Shown here in pieces: positions 1 to 6,231 of a stretch of 7,425 bases of DNA; position 1 is the stretch's first letter; every line of letters starts with the position of its first letter. The notes beneath the pieces were generated by a model. That model searched no databases and had not been told where the DNA came from. It saw nothing but the letters and a program-made list of their open reading frames with translations. The stretch is from CAZSAT01 sp964604675 (lineage in GTDB: Bacteria; Myxococcota_A; UBA796; CAJQPC01): the NCBI GenBank assembly GCA_964604675.1, contig CAZSAT010000216.1, positions 1 to 7,425 of the forward strand. Direction: 5' to 3'. Position numbers and translations under genes: made by a program.

Positions 1-655
1 CGTTGCAGACCAGCACCTGGCCGTCGCAGGCCGGCCCGGCACCGATTCCGATGGTGGGCACGTCGACGTGGGACGTGACCTCCGCCGCGAGCGCAGCTGG
101 AACGGCTTCGAGCACCAGGCAGAAGGCACCAGCGTCGACGACAGCCTGCGCGTCACGCAGGAGCTTCGCGGCCCCGGCGTCGCTGCGGCCCTGGACCTTG
201 AAGCCGCCGAGCGCGTGCACGGACTGCGGCGTCAGGCCGACGTGCCCGACCACCGGGATGCCGGCTTCGACGATCTTGGCGATCGCCTCGGCGCTGCGTT
301 CGCCCCCCTCGAGCTTGACCGACTGCGCCGCCCCCTTCTGCACGAGGTAGCCCGCGGACTCCAAGGCCTGGGTGGCCGACACCTGGTAGGACATGAAGGG
401 CATGTCGACGGTGAGGTGGGCCTGGGTGAGGCCACGGGCGACGCAGCGGCCGTGGTAGGCCATGTCCTCCAGCGTGACCTTCAGCGTGTCGTCGTGACCC
501 TGTACGACCATGCCGAGGCTGTCGCCCACGAGCACCATGTCGACGCCGGCCGCGTCGACGATCCTGGCCATGGTGTAGTCGTAGGCCGTCACCATGGCGA
601 TCTTCTCGTTGTCGGCCTTCATCTGGAGAAGGTCCAACGCGTTCTTCTTGGGCAC
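1..655 (-). CDS. panB: 3-methyl-2-oxobutanoate hydroxymethyltransferase (PanB), C-terminus cut off by window edge
   Basis: PanB transfers a hydroxymethyl group from 5,10-methylene-tetrahydrofolate to alpha-ketoisovalerate, giving ketopantoate, the first committed step towards pantothenate and coenzyme A. It is a cytoplasmic Mg-dependent TIM-barrel enzyme. The 218 codons present cover roughly four fifths of the usual 260-280 residues. Family motifs appear in order: TAYDY (23-27), LVGDSLGM with metal ligand D45, VDMPFM with metal ligand D84, KLEGGE with E116, GHVGLTPQSV (137-146), catalytic LEAVP with E183, and PTIGIGAG (200-207). The GTG start at 655 lies 2 nt after the stop codon of the kinase gene, and AGGGAG (plus-strand 663-668) sits 7 nt upstream of it as a ribosome binding site inside the kinase 3' end. 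The two genes are therefore very likely one operon. No key residue is missing in the visible part. Confidence 0.96.
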   Translation of the reverse strand, partial: MPKKNALDLLQMKADNEKIAMVTAYDYTMARIVDAAGVDMVLVGDSLGMVVQGHDDTLKVTLEDMAYHGRCVARGLTQAHLTVDMPFMSYQVSATQALESAGYLVQKGAAQSVKLEGGERSAEAIAKIVEAGIPVVGHVGLTPQSVHALGGFKVQGRSDAGAAKLLRDAQAVVDAGAFCLVLEAVPAALAAEVTSHVDVPTIGIGAGPACDGQVLVCN

Positions 656-657
656 CG

Positions 658-1350
658 TCAGGCTCCCTGGTTGACCCCCGTTCCGAAGAGACTCGGCTGT
701 TCCTCCCGCTCGCTGTGCGATGCAGGGGAACCGACGGGGCTGTTTGGATCGGCGAGCCAGGCCCGGATCATTCCGAGCACGGTCTCCCGGTCCGCGGGAT
801 CGTCCACGTAGTTCAACGTGGTGGTGTCGAGCACATGGACCGGGGCCGCGTCGAAGCGCGCCCAGAGGGCCAGGTACTTGTCACGTAGCGAGTCGAGGTA
901 GTCCGCCGAGATGACCTGCTCCGCGTCGATCGCGCGCCGCCGGATCCGCGAACGGATCACCTCGGTGGGCGCGTCCAGGAACAACACGAAGTCGGGCTTG
1001 GGAATGCCCTCGGCGAGCAAGCAGGCGAAGCGGTCGTAGAGCGCCATCTCGTGACCGGTCAAGGTGAGCTCGGCGAACAGCCGGTCCTTGTCGAAGAGGT
1101 AGTCGCTGACCACGAGATCGTGGAAGAGGTTCGCCTGACGAAGGGCTTGTTGCTGCTGGAACCGGCTGGCCAGGTAGAACATCTGCGCCGGAAACGCGAA
1201 GCGCTCCGGATCGGCGTAGAAGCTCGCCAGGAAGGGGTTGTCCTCGCAGGGTTCGAGCACCAGCTCCGCGGAGAGCTGATCCCGGCACAGGCGGCAGAGG
1301 CTCGTCTTCCCGACGCCGATGAGGCCTTCGATGACGACGTAGCGGGACAC
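658..1350 (-). CDS. Deoxynucleoside kinase (dNK family)
   Basis: This 230-residue cytoplasmic enzyme phosphorylates deoxynucleosides in the salvage pathway, using ATP. The P-loop GLIGVGKT is at residues 9-16, and LEPCEDNPFL (32-41) holds the substrate-side Glu33. FQQQQAL (64-70) is the usual glutamine-rich substrate helix. SDYLFDKDRLFA (82-93) stands where the family has its DR(S/Y) signature. The LID arginines are in RSRIRRRAI (133-141), followed by YLDSLRDKYLALW. The length is normal for a bacterial dNK, except that the last 30 or so residues are polar and probably disordered. Which base it prefers (dA, dG or dC) cannot be told. The GTG start at 1350 puts the beta strand of the P-loop at the N-terminus as expected, but no good Shine-Dalgarno sequence precedes it. 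It is the first gene of a probable operon with panB and is divergent from the response regulator gene. Confidence 0.93.
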   Translation of the reverse strand: MSRYVVIEGLIGVGKTSLCRLCRDQLSAELVLEPCEDNPFLASFYADPERFAFPAQMFYLASRFQQQQALRQANLFHDLVVSDYLFDKDRLFAELTLTGHEMALYDRFACLLAEGIPKPDFVLFLDAPTEVIRSRIRRRAIDAEQVISADYLDSLRDKYLALWARFDAAPVHVLDTTTLNYVDDPADRETVLGMIRAWLADPNSPVGSPASHSEREEQPSLFGTGVNQGA

Positions 1351-1382
1351 GGGCCGACCGGGCTCGGGGGGTACCAGCGTGG

Positions 1383-1389
1383 TCTATAG
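1383..1389. promoter_or_regulatory. Weak candidate -10 element(s) in the divergent gap
   Basis: The 80-bp gap between the kinase gene and the response regulator gene contains the palindrome CTATAG, which gives TATAGA on the minus strand and TATAGC on the plus strand. It could serve as a -10 box for either gene. No convincing -35 hexamer lies at the right distance on either strand, so this is only a pointer to where the two promoters may be. Confidence 0.22.
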
Positions 1390-1430
1390 CGCATCGGGGA
1401 ACCCTTCACCTCTCGCGGTAGGCTGCCGCG

Positions 1431-1829
1431 GTGACCACCCCCCCCCTGGATCCGCCGGCGCTTCCTCGCCTGGTCGTCGTGGACGACGAGCGCCTCATCG
1501 GGCTCTCAGTCAAGCGCCTGCTGCGGAGAAGCCACGACGTGCTGTGGTTCGAGTCGGCGCGAGAAGCGCTCGCCTGGCTCGACGAGGGCCACCAGATCGA
1601 CGTGCTGCTGACCGACATTCGCATGCCGGGCATGGATGGCCCCGCCTTCCTCGCCCACCTGAGGGTGGCCCGCCCGGAGCTCATGGCTCGGGTGCTGTTG
1701 CTCACGGCGACACCGCCAGCCGAGCTCCCGGGCGGTCTGGCGCCGTGGGCGGACCGCCTGATCGAGAAGCCTTTCCACGCGCCGGAGCTCCGCGATCGCG
1801 TCGCCGCAGTCCTCGCGACCGCAGACTGA
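1431..1829 (+). CDS. Single-domain response regulator (receiver domain only)
   Basis: This 132-residue cytoplasmic CheY-like receiver accepts a phosphoryl group from a histidine kinase. All conserved positions are present: the acidic pair D18/D19 in VVVDDE, the phospho-acceptor D62 in LLTDIRMPGMDG, the switch threonine T92 in LLLTAT and lysine K113 in EKPF. The protein ends just after the last receiver helix, so it has no DNA-binding or enzymatic output domain and must act through a protein partner or a phosphorelay. The GTG start at 1431 leaves a proline-rich leader of about 12 residues before the first beta strand; no strong ribosome binding site is visible. No histidine kinase lies in the window, so the partner is unknown. 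It is divergent from the kinase/panB pair and is followed by ssb after a 159-bp gap. Confidence 0.9.
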   Translation: MTTPPLDPPALPRLVVVDDERLIGLSVKRLLRRSHDVLWFESAREALAWLDEGHQIDVLLTDIRMPGMDGPAFLAHLRVARPELMARVLLLTATPPAELPGGLAPWADRLIEKPFHAPELRDRVAAVLATAD

Positions 1830-1846
1830 GGCCGCCGGGCGCGCGA

Positions 1847-1874
1847 CAGCCCTGGCGAGCGCTCGACAGGGTTG
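1847..1874. repeat. Long inverted repeat (hairpin or operator) after the response regulator gene
   Basis: Two arms, CCCTG-g-CGAGC (1850-1860) and GCTCG-a-CAGGG (1861-1871), pair perfectly except for one G/A mismatch. In RNA the stem extends outward by a G-U and two more pairs to 1847/1874. It lies 18 nt after the response regulator stop codon and could act as a terminator, but no U-rich tract follows it. Alternatively it is a DNA dyad: its centre is about 70 bp upstream of the sigma-54-like element before ssb, a usual distance for an activator site. Confidence 0.5.
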
Positions 1875-1930
1875 ACGGGCGCACGACACGCCGGTGCCAG
1901 CAAGTTCCTGAAATCACATGCTTGGCCGCC

Positions 1931-1946
1931 TGGCACGCCCTTCGCA
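1931..1946 (+). promoter_or_regulatory. Candidate sigma-54 (-24/-12) promoter of ssb
   Basis: The site reads TGGCACG-N4-TCGCA, one mismatch from the consensus TGGCACG-N4-TTGC(A/T). The invariant GG (1932-1933) and GC (1944-1945) are exactly 10 bp apart. Transcription would begin near 1957, leaving a leader of about 32 nt that contains the ssb ribosome binding site. Sigma-54 control of ssb would be unusual, so the match may be a coincidence in GC-rich DNA. No sigma-70 promoter with both boxes was seen in this gap. Confidence 0.45.
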
Positions 1947-1988
1947 CCTGCCCTTGGTCCCGCCGTAAGGCACACACAAGGAGGTCAC

Positions 1989-2396
1989 ATGCGGGACATC
2001 AACAAGGTCTTTCTGGTCGGACGGCTCGGGTTGGATCCCGAGATCCGGATGACCGCTGCCGGCAAGCTCGTCGGCAAGCTGCGGCTCGCCACCAACCGCC
2101 CCGTCCGCGAGGGTGAGGGCTGGGGCGAGGCGACCGACTGGCACACCGTCACGGTCTTCGACTGGATGGCGAAGCGCGCGCAGAACCACCTGCACAAGGG
2201 AGACGGCGTGGCAGTGGAGGGCAACCTCCGCACGCGGAAGTGGACCGACAAGGAGGGACGCGAGCGGTTCAGCACCGAGGTGATCTCGCGCGAGCTCAAC
2301 ATCTTCCCGCGCCGCGACCGGCACCCTGCGCAGACGGCCGCCACGCCGCCAAGCGCTGAGACCACCGCTGCGGCCGAGGCCGAGATCCCGTTCTAG
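1989..2396 (+). CDS. ssb: Single-stranded DNA-binding protein
   Basis: SSB coats single-stranded DNA during replication, recombination and repair and recruits partner proteins through its C-terminal tip. The protein has 135 residues. The OB fold fills about 1-107: NKVFLVGRLGLDPE at the start, WHTVTVFDWMAKRA (51-64) with the conserved tryptophan, LHKGDGVAVEGNLRTRKW (68-85) and STEVISRELNI (95-105). The linker is only about 20 residues of Ala/Thr/Pro, much shorter than in E. coli SSB (178 residues in total). The tip ends in AEIPF, the canonical hydrophobic end, but with fewer acidic residues than the E. coli tip. The ATG at 1989 is chosen because AAGGAGGT (1978-1985) precedes it at ideal spacing and it coincides with the family N-terminus. 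The gene ends 1 nt before the convergent stop codon of the DUF457-like gene, with no hairpin between them. It may be an accessory SSB rather than the only one. Confidence 0.94.
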   Translation: MRDINKVFLVGRLGLDPEIRMTAAGKLVGKLRLATNRPVREGEGWGEATDWHTVTVFDWMAKRAQNHLHKGDGVAVEGNLRTRKWTDKEGRERFSTEVISRELNIFPRRDRHPAQTAATPPSAETTAAAEAEIPF

Positions 2397-2397
2397 C

Positions 2398-2913
2398 CTA
2401 CTCGGGTCGAAGCGCGCCGTCCTCCGCGGCGGCGCGCTCGACCCGGCGGCGCAGCCGCCACGCCCCGGCACCGATCGCCAGCGCGACCGGCGCGACCAAC
2501 ACGGTGTCCTCAGACCCGATCCAGCCGAGCTCGAAGTGTCCCCGCCAGACGGGCCAGCCGAGGAAGTAGCCCACCCCGAAGTGGTGCTGGAGCAGGTCCA
2601 CGGCTTGATGGAGCGCGCACCCGAGGCAGAGCTCGGCCCAGACGCGCACGCGCTGATCGACCTCGGCCCACGCAAGCGCCAACAGCAGCGCGAGCGCGGC
2701 CATGCCGGCCGGCATGTGGAGCACCTCGAAGCCATACACCAGGGTCGTGGGCACCGGGAAGCCCACCTGCTTGGCCTGGGTGAGCAGCATCGCCGGGACC
2801 CGCGCCGCCAGGTCGGGGAGCACCACCCCGACGACGAAGACCGGCGTGAAGCGTGTGCCGAGGCCCGCCTTGACCAGCAGGGCGCTACCCACATGGGTGA
2901 CGAGGTCAGCCAC
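2398..2913 (-). CDS. Putative membrane protein resembling the YdjM/DUF457 metal-dependent hydrolase family
   Basis: This 171-residue, mostly hydrophobic protein probably has four to five membrane helices. Polar residues inside the hydrophobic segments recall the DUF457/YdjM membrane hydrolases: H7 in DLVTHVG, D34 in VVLPDLAAR, H66 in LHMPAG, and the group GCALHQAVDLLQHH (98-111) with H102, D106, H110 and H111, followed by LGWPVW (118-123). In that family such His/Asp residues are thought to bind metal. The classical HRxxTHS motif is not evident, so assignment to the family is tentative. The C-terminus is a basic cytoplasmic-type tail (RLRRRVER). The GTG at 2913 overlaps the stop codon of the upstream gene (TGA at 2908-2906), which suggests translational coupling; GTG at 2931 is an alternative adding 6 residues. 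Neither has a clear ribosome binding site. It is convergent with ssb. Confidence 0.72.
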   Translation of the reverse strand: MADLVTHVGSALLVKAGLGTRFTPVFVVGVVLPDLAARVPAMLLTQAKQVGFPVPTTLVYGFEVLHMPAGMAALALLLALAWAEVDQRVRVWAELCLGCALHQAVDLLQHHFGVGYFLGWPVWRGHFELGWIGSEDTVLVAPVALAIGAGAWRLRRRVERAAAEDGALRPE

Positions 2914-3367
2914 GAAGCGCCACGCCGTCACGCCGAAGCCGAAACGCGAAGGGAAGCCAGAGCACCACGCCGACGGTCGCAGCGATGCCGAGCAGCTCCT
3001 TCTCCTCGCGGAAGGCGTGGAGGTAGCGTGAGGTCTCCGCCACGGCCAGCCGATCCGGATCGAACGCGCCCTCGACCGACACGGTGTCCCCGACGGCCAG
3101 TCCCTCGGTCGGCCCGGCCACCACCACGGGTCCGCTGGCCTTGAAGACCACGTAGCGGTCTTCCTGCACCTCCACGACTTCCCAGATGGGCAGCACGATT
3201 CGTTCGCCGGCACACGCCTGAGGCTCCGCGACGCAGGCAGCGAAGCCCGGATGCTGCGTGGACGAGAACACCGCGTAGTCCGCGCCGATGGCCAGGAGCC
3301 ACGCGAACGCAGCGAGCGCGACCCACGGTCGCCAGCGGTCGGAGAGCAGGGACGCGAGCCACGTCAT
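2906..3367 (-). CDS. Small membrane protein with two TM helices flanking an OB-like beta domain, function unknown
   Basis: The protein has 153 residues. A first membrane helix spans about 12-33 (WRPWVALAAFAWLLAIGADYAV) and a second about 125-143. Between them lies a soluble beta-rich domain of roughly 90 residues: RIVLPIWEVVEV, RYVVFKASGPVVVAG, LAVGDTVSVEGAFDPDRLAVAET. The alternating strands with a VGDTVSVEG turn look like an OB fold of the kind found in membrane-anchored NfeD- or CcmE-like proteins, but I do not recognise a named family. C45 and C52 in this domain could form a disulfide if it faces the periplasm. The ATG at 3367 is preferred over upstream starts because the residues before it are shadow translation of the divergent gene. 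The stop codon overlaps the start of the next gene, so the two proteins are probably made together and may form one membrane complex. Confidence 0.75.
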   Translation of the reverse strand: MTWLASLLSDRWRPWVALAAFAWLLAIGADYAVFSSTQHPGFAACVAEPQACAGERIVLPIWEVVEVQEDRYVVFKASGPVVVAGPTEGLAVGDTVSVEGAFDPDRLAVAETSRYLHAFREEKELLGIAATVGVVLWLPFAFRLRRDGVALRG

Positions 3368-3406
3368 CCGTCCCCATACCCCCTGGTACGCTCGCGTGTG
3401 CCGTCG

Positions 3407-5191
3407 ATGCCGAGCCAGTGGGAGTGGGCTGCGCTGGCCGCGGCCGCGGTCGGCGCCGTGCTGTGGCCTCGGCTTCACGCCCGCGTGCCCCGAGGCCTAC
3501 GGGTGGCGATCGAGCACCTCGCCGGACCTGTGGTCTGCGTCGCGGCCAGCGCGGCCACCTGGTTGACCTGGCTGGAGCTCGCCCCGTCCCTCGCCCCGGC
3601 GGGCGCGGACTACGAGGGCTACTACCTGTCCGCGCTCGCGTTCGAGACCGACCAGTTCCACCTCTACGCGCGCGACCGGTACCCCGGCTACCCCTGGCTC
3701 GCGAGCCTGCTCGCCCGGAGCGGCCACCAGGTGCACCTCGCCGGTGCGATGTTGAACATGGGCGCCCTCTGCCTGAGCACTGCGGCGATCTACAGCCTCG
3801 TCCGAACCATGGCGGGCCGCGGGGCCGCCTTCGTGGCCGTGCTCCTCGCCCTTCGGCTGAGCGTCGTGCTCGACCTCGGTCGCACCTTCACGCACTACCC
3901 CCTCGCCGCGGCCCTCGACCTCGGACTCCTCGCGGCAGCCGTCCACCTGGTGCGGACACGCCACCTCCGTTGGGCTGGCGCGATCGGTCTCCTCAGTGCC
4001 GCGGCGGCGAGCACCGACCCCAAGCAGGCCGTGGTCGTGCTCGCCGTCGGCCTCACCGCCACCGTGAGCGTGCTGCGCGCGCCCGCAACTCGGGGGCTCC
4101 GAGCCGTAGCCGTCGGCTCGCTGTGGCTCCCGCTGGAGCTGCTCAACCAGGCCGTCGCCCGCCTTCCGGTGCAGCTCTACACCCTCGAGGAGGTCTCCAC
4201 CCGGGTCCAGCTGCACTTCACCGTCCATCCGGACCTGCTCGCGCATGCCGCGGATGGGTTTCGGCTCGGGGAACCAGGCGCTTGGCTGAAGGTGCTCGGC
4301 AGCCTCTGGCGTACGAGCCGTGGCATCACGCCGGAAGCGGGTCAGGAGGGACTCTTCAGCCCGCTCGCGCTGGAGGGCCTGCAGCTGGTCTACGGCACCA
4401 CGTCCGCGTTCTGGCTGGGCGGATGGTTGCTGCTGGTCGGCTTGGTGTTCGTGCCGCGAACCGACCGGACCCTGTCGCTGGGGGGGCCCCTGGACCGGGC
4501 GATGGTCGCCGCCTTGCTGCTCCTCCCAGCTGCCGTGGCCTGGCCCAACCTCCACCTGCACTACCAGCATCGCTACGTGATCTTCCCGGCCGTGGCGGCC
4601 GTGGTGTTGGCGATCGCGGGGCTGGGGCGGGCAGCGCCAGGTGCCGGGCTGTTCGCAGGCGTCGTGGCGGTGATCTGGCCCGGCTCACCCTGGCAGGGTG
4701 TGGACCTGGACTACCTCGAGCGGGAAAACCGCCGCGCCGACCTCTGGGCCGGGCCCGAGGCGGTGGTCGACCTGCAGACGCTGAGCTGGGCACAGGCCAA
4801 CCTTCCCGCCAACGCGCACGTGTTCGACATGGCCGAGTTCCGCGCGATGCCGACCCTCGCGGCCGCGTTCCCCTACCAGCGCTGCAACACCCAGCACGAT
4901 GCCTGCGCCGAGGCCATGGCCAACGCTGACGGCCCCCTGGTCGCCAACGTCTGGACCCGGGAGAACCTGAGCGCCCGCTTGCCCTCCGGGCCGCAAGGCA
5001 CCCTGCCCGGCAGCGACCAGCCAGGGGGCGGACTCCCCGGCGTGCTGGGCTCCTGTTGGTCGCTGGTCCTGGACATCACGCCCGACAACGGCTTGTACGT
5101 CTGGTCGTGCCCGGACGCCCGGCCCAAGCCCTCCCGTGTCCAGGTGGCCCCACCTCCTCCACCGCCCCTGCCGGACCGAAGCGGTGGATGA
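3407..5191 (+). CDS. Multi-spanning membrane protein, probable GT-C type glycosyltransferase
   Basis: The protein has 594 residues and many hydrophobic segments between about 5 and 425, then a soluble C-terminal domain. An N-terminal helix is followed by a loop DYEGYYLSALAFETD (68-82) and DRYPGYPWL (90-98), which sits where GT-C enzymes carry their catalytic acidic loop. LHYQHRYVIFPAVAAV (384-399) resembles the RY-containing late helix of the ArnT/PMT-like group. Such enzymes move sugars from polyprenyl-phosphate carriers on the outer face of the inner membrane. The C-terminal region (about 430-570) begins with LSWAQANLPANAHVFD, typical of these proteins, and has four cysteines (493, 500, 550, 568) suited to disulfides. 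It ends in a tail with six consecutive prolines. The substrate is unknown. I chose ATG 3407; GTG 3398 is possible, and neither has a good ribosome binding site. It is divergent from the OB-like membrane gene, with only about 40 bp between them. Confidence 0.75.
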   Translation: MPSQWEWAALAAAAVGAVLWPRLHARVPRGLRVAIEHLAGPVVCVAASAATWLTWLELAPSLAPAGADYEGYYLSALAFETDQFHLYARDRYPGYPWLASLLARSGHQVHLAGAMLNMGALCLSTAAIYSLVRTMAGRGAAFVAVLLALRLSVVLDLGRTFTHYPLAAALDLGLLAAAVHLVRTRHLRWAGAIGLLSAAAASTDPKQAVVVLAVGLTATVSVLRAPATRGLRAVAVGSLWLPLELLNQAVARLPVQLYTLEEVSTRVQLHFTVHPDLLAHAADGFRLGEPGAWLKVLGSLWRTSRGITPEAGQEGLFSPLALEGLQLVYGTTSAFWLGGWLLLVGLVFVPRTDRTLSLGGPLDRAMVAALLLLPAAVAWPNLHLHYQHRYVIFPAVAAVVLAIAGLGRAAPGAGLFAGVVAVIWPGSPWQGVDLDYLERENRRADLWAGPEAVVDLQTLSWAQANLPANAHVFDMAEFRAMPTLAAAFPYQRCNTQHDACAEAMANADGPLVANVWTRENLSARLPSGPQGTLPGSDQPGGGLPGVLGSCWSLVLDITPDNGLYVWSCPDARPKPSRVQVAPPPPPPLPDRSGG

Positions 5192-5319
5192 CTCCTCACC
5201 CATGTGTCGGGGCGCACTCGCCACAACGCTGTGCTCGAGCCGCTGAGTTTGACGTCGAAGGCCGCCCGCGCGAAAGCTCCAGGAAAGCAGTAGGATTTGC
5301 CCGTTCGACTGGAGCGCCC
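5192..5319. other. Leader region of the first sigma factor gene, no clear promoter
   Basis: This 128-bp gap lies between the glycosyltransferase-like gene and the first sigma gene. TTGACG at 5249-5254 is a -35-like hexamer and TAGGAT at 5291-5296 a -10-like hexamer, but they are 36 bp apart and do not form a promoter. No sigma-54 element and no hairpin terminator were seen. The sigma gene may be read from an unusual promoter or from the upstream gene. Confidence 0.4.
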
Positions 5320-6045
5320 ATGACCGCAGCCCTCGCCACCGACCGCCAGGCGCTGATCCTCGAGCACTACCCGCTCGTGAGGAACATCGCCGGACGGATG
5401 GTTCGGCGGTTTCCGGCCAACGTCGAGCTCGATGAGCTGGTCAACGTGGGGGTGCTCGGGCTGATCGATGCGGTCGATCGCTTCGATCCGGCACGGCAGG
5501 TCCCCTTCCGTGCCTACGCCGAGATTCGCATCCGCGGCGCGATCGTCGATGCGCTCCGCGAGACCGATTGGGTTCCGCGGAGCGTGCGCCGGAAGCACAA
5601 CCGCATCGAGTCGGTGCGGTCCGAGCTTCGCAAACGCCACGGCCGCGAGCCCGAGCAGGACGAGATCGCGTCCTTCCTCGAGCTGGACATCGATCGCTAC
5701 CGCGCCATGGAGTCCGACGCGCGCATCAAGCAGCTCATCAGCCTGGATGCACCCAGCGACGAACACCGTGGGTTGACCGCAGGCGACCGCGTCGCAAGCG
5801 GCGGCGACGACATCGCTGCGCTCATCGAGGCCGTCGAGCTGCGCAGCCAGGTGGAGCGTTGTGTGCGAAACCTGCCCGCGAAGGAACGCGACGTGGTCGG
5901 CCGCTACTACCTGCTGGGCCAGACCCTTCGGGACATCGGCGAGCAGATCGGCGTGACCGAGTCCCGTGCTTGCCAGCTGCGCGGGCAAGGGGTCCGCCGC
6001 CTGCGCTTCCGCCTCGCGCGGATCCTGGACATCGACGCGGCCTGA
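5320..6045 (+). CDS. FliA/WhiG-type alternative sigma factor, copy 1
   Basis: This 241-residue group 3 sigma factor directs RNA polymerase to a special promoter class. Region 1.2-2 covers about 8-92: HYPLVRNIAGRMVRRFPANV, DELVNVGVLGLIDAVDRFDP (38-57, core binding) and AYAEIRIRGAIVDALRETDW (65-84, -10 recognition), followed by VPRSVRRK. Region 3 runs over about 95-160, including GREPEQDEIASFLELD. Region 4 covers about 170-236: LPAKERDVVGRYYLLGQTLRDIGEQIGVTESRACQLRGQGVRRL, whose second helix reads the -35 element. The length matches FliA (about 240). The ATG at 5320 has GGAG 5 nt upstream (5311-5314) and starts just before the conserved helix. A strong terminator follows the gene. It is a paralogue of the next sigma gene. 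No flagellar gene or FlgM-like anti-sigma factor is nearby, so its regulon (flagellar or other) is not known. Confidence 0.93.
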   Translation: MTAALATDRQALILEHYPLVRNIAGRMVRRFPANVELDELVNVGVLGLIDAVDRFDPARQVPFRAYAEIRIRGAIVDALRETDWVPRSVRRKHNRIESVRSELRKRHGREPEQDEIASFLELDIDRYRAMESDARIKQLISLDAPSDEHRGLTAGDRVASGGDDIAALIEAVELRSQVERCVRNLPAKERDVVGRYYLLGQTLRDIGEQIGVTESRACQLRGQGVRRLRFRLARILDIDAA

Positions 6046-6065
6046 TTCGGGGCATCGTGGAGCTT

Positions 6066-6095
6066 CGGGCGGCCAGACGGCCGCCCGTTCTTGTT
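6066..6095 (+). terminator. Intrinsic terminator after sigma factor copy 1
   Basis: A perfect 9-bp GC stem is formed by CGGGCGGCC (6066-6074) and GGCCGCCCG (6079-6087) around the loop AGAC. The T-rich run TTCTTGTT follows at 6088-6095. It starts 21 nt after the stop codon of the first sigma gene and should separate its transcript from that of the second. Confidence 0.9.
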
Positions 6096-6161
6096 GGATC
6101 GCACGATTCCGGCGCATCCGGCCTCAACCGATCCCGCGAACATCCGATAGCCAGCGACCTG

Positions 6162-6177
6162 GTATCAGTGATGATAC
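6162..6177. promoter_or_regulatory. Perfect dyad, candidate activator binding site
   Basis: GTATCA and TGATAC form a perfect inverted repeat around GTGA. Its centre is about 65 bp upstream of the -24 GG of the sigma-54 promoter, where enhancer-binding activators usually bind. GATGA (6170-6174) pairs again with TCATC (6185-6189), so a second overlapping dyad is possible. The stretch from here to the promoter is clearly richer in A and T than the surrounding genes. The activator is not known. Confidence 0.45.
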
Positions 6178-6192
6178 GGGTTAGTCATCTCT

Positions 6193-6205
6193 TAAACCAT
6201 TGAAA
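6193..6205 (-). promoter_or_regulatory. IHF-like site between dyad and promoter
   Basis: TAA-ACCA-TTGAAA differs at one base from the reverse complement of the IHF consensus WATCAANNNNTTR. It lies between the dyad and the sigma-54 promoter, the place where IHF bends DNA to bring an activator to the polymerase. The consensus is loose and the site is in AT-richer DNA, so chance is a real alternative. Confidence 0.3.
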
Positions 6206-6231
6206 TTAGGCATTTTCGCGCGGTCGCGATC

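Noticed and set aside
68..811. Long plus-strand open frame over panB and the 3' end of the kinase gene
   Set aside because: It is the antisense of two clearly recognised genes, and its translation shows the His/Val/Gly/Asp-rich pattern of GC-rich shadows.
1872..1900. TTGACG at 1872 as -35 box of a sigma-70 promoter for ssb
   Set aside because: No -10-like hexamer occurs 15-19 bp downstream.
1872..1988. Longer ssb reading frame starting at TTG 1872
   Set aside because: The added 39 residues do not resemble an SSB N-terminus, and the perfect AAGGAGGT lies directly before ATG 1989.
2932..3213. N-terminal extension of the DUF457-like protein up to 3213
   Set aside because: The residues are Arg/Pro/Ser-rich out-of-frame translation of the OB-like membrane protein gene, whose own frame shows sensible membrane and beta segments.
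3251..3397. N-terminal extension of the glycosyltransferase-like protein
   Set aside because: It overlaps the divergent membrane gene on the other strand and is charged and low in hydrophobic residues, typical of antisense shadow translation.
5249..5296. Sigma-70 promoter from TTGACG and TAGGAT before the first sigma gene
   Set aside because: The spacing is 36 bp instead of about 17, and neither hexamer has a partner at the right distance.
5254..5309. Inverted repeat GTCGAA / TTCGAC before the first sigma gene
   Set aside because: Six-base arms 44 bp apart are expected by chance in GC-rich DNA.
4873..6117. Long minus-strand open frame opposite the first sigma gene
   Set aside because: It is antisense to a well-supported sigma factor and the end of the glycosyltransferase-like gene; no family motif is seen.
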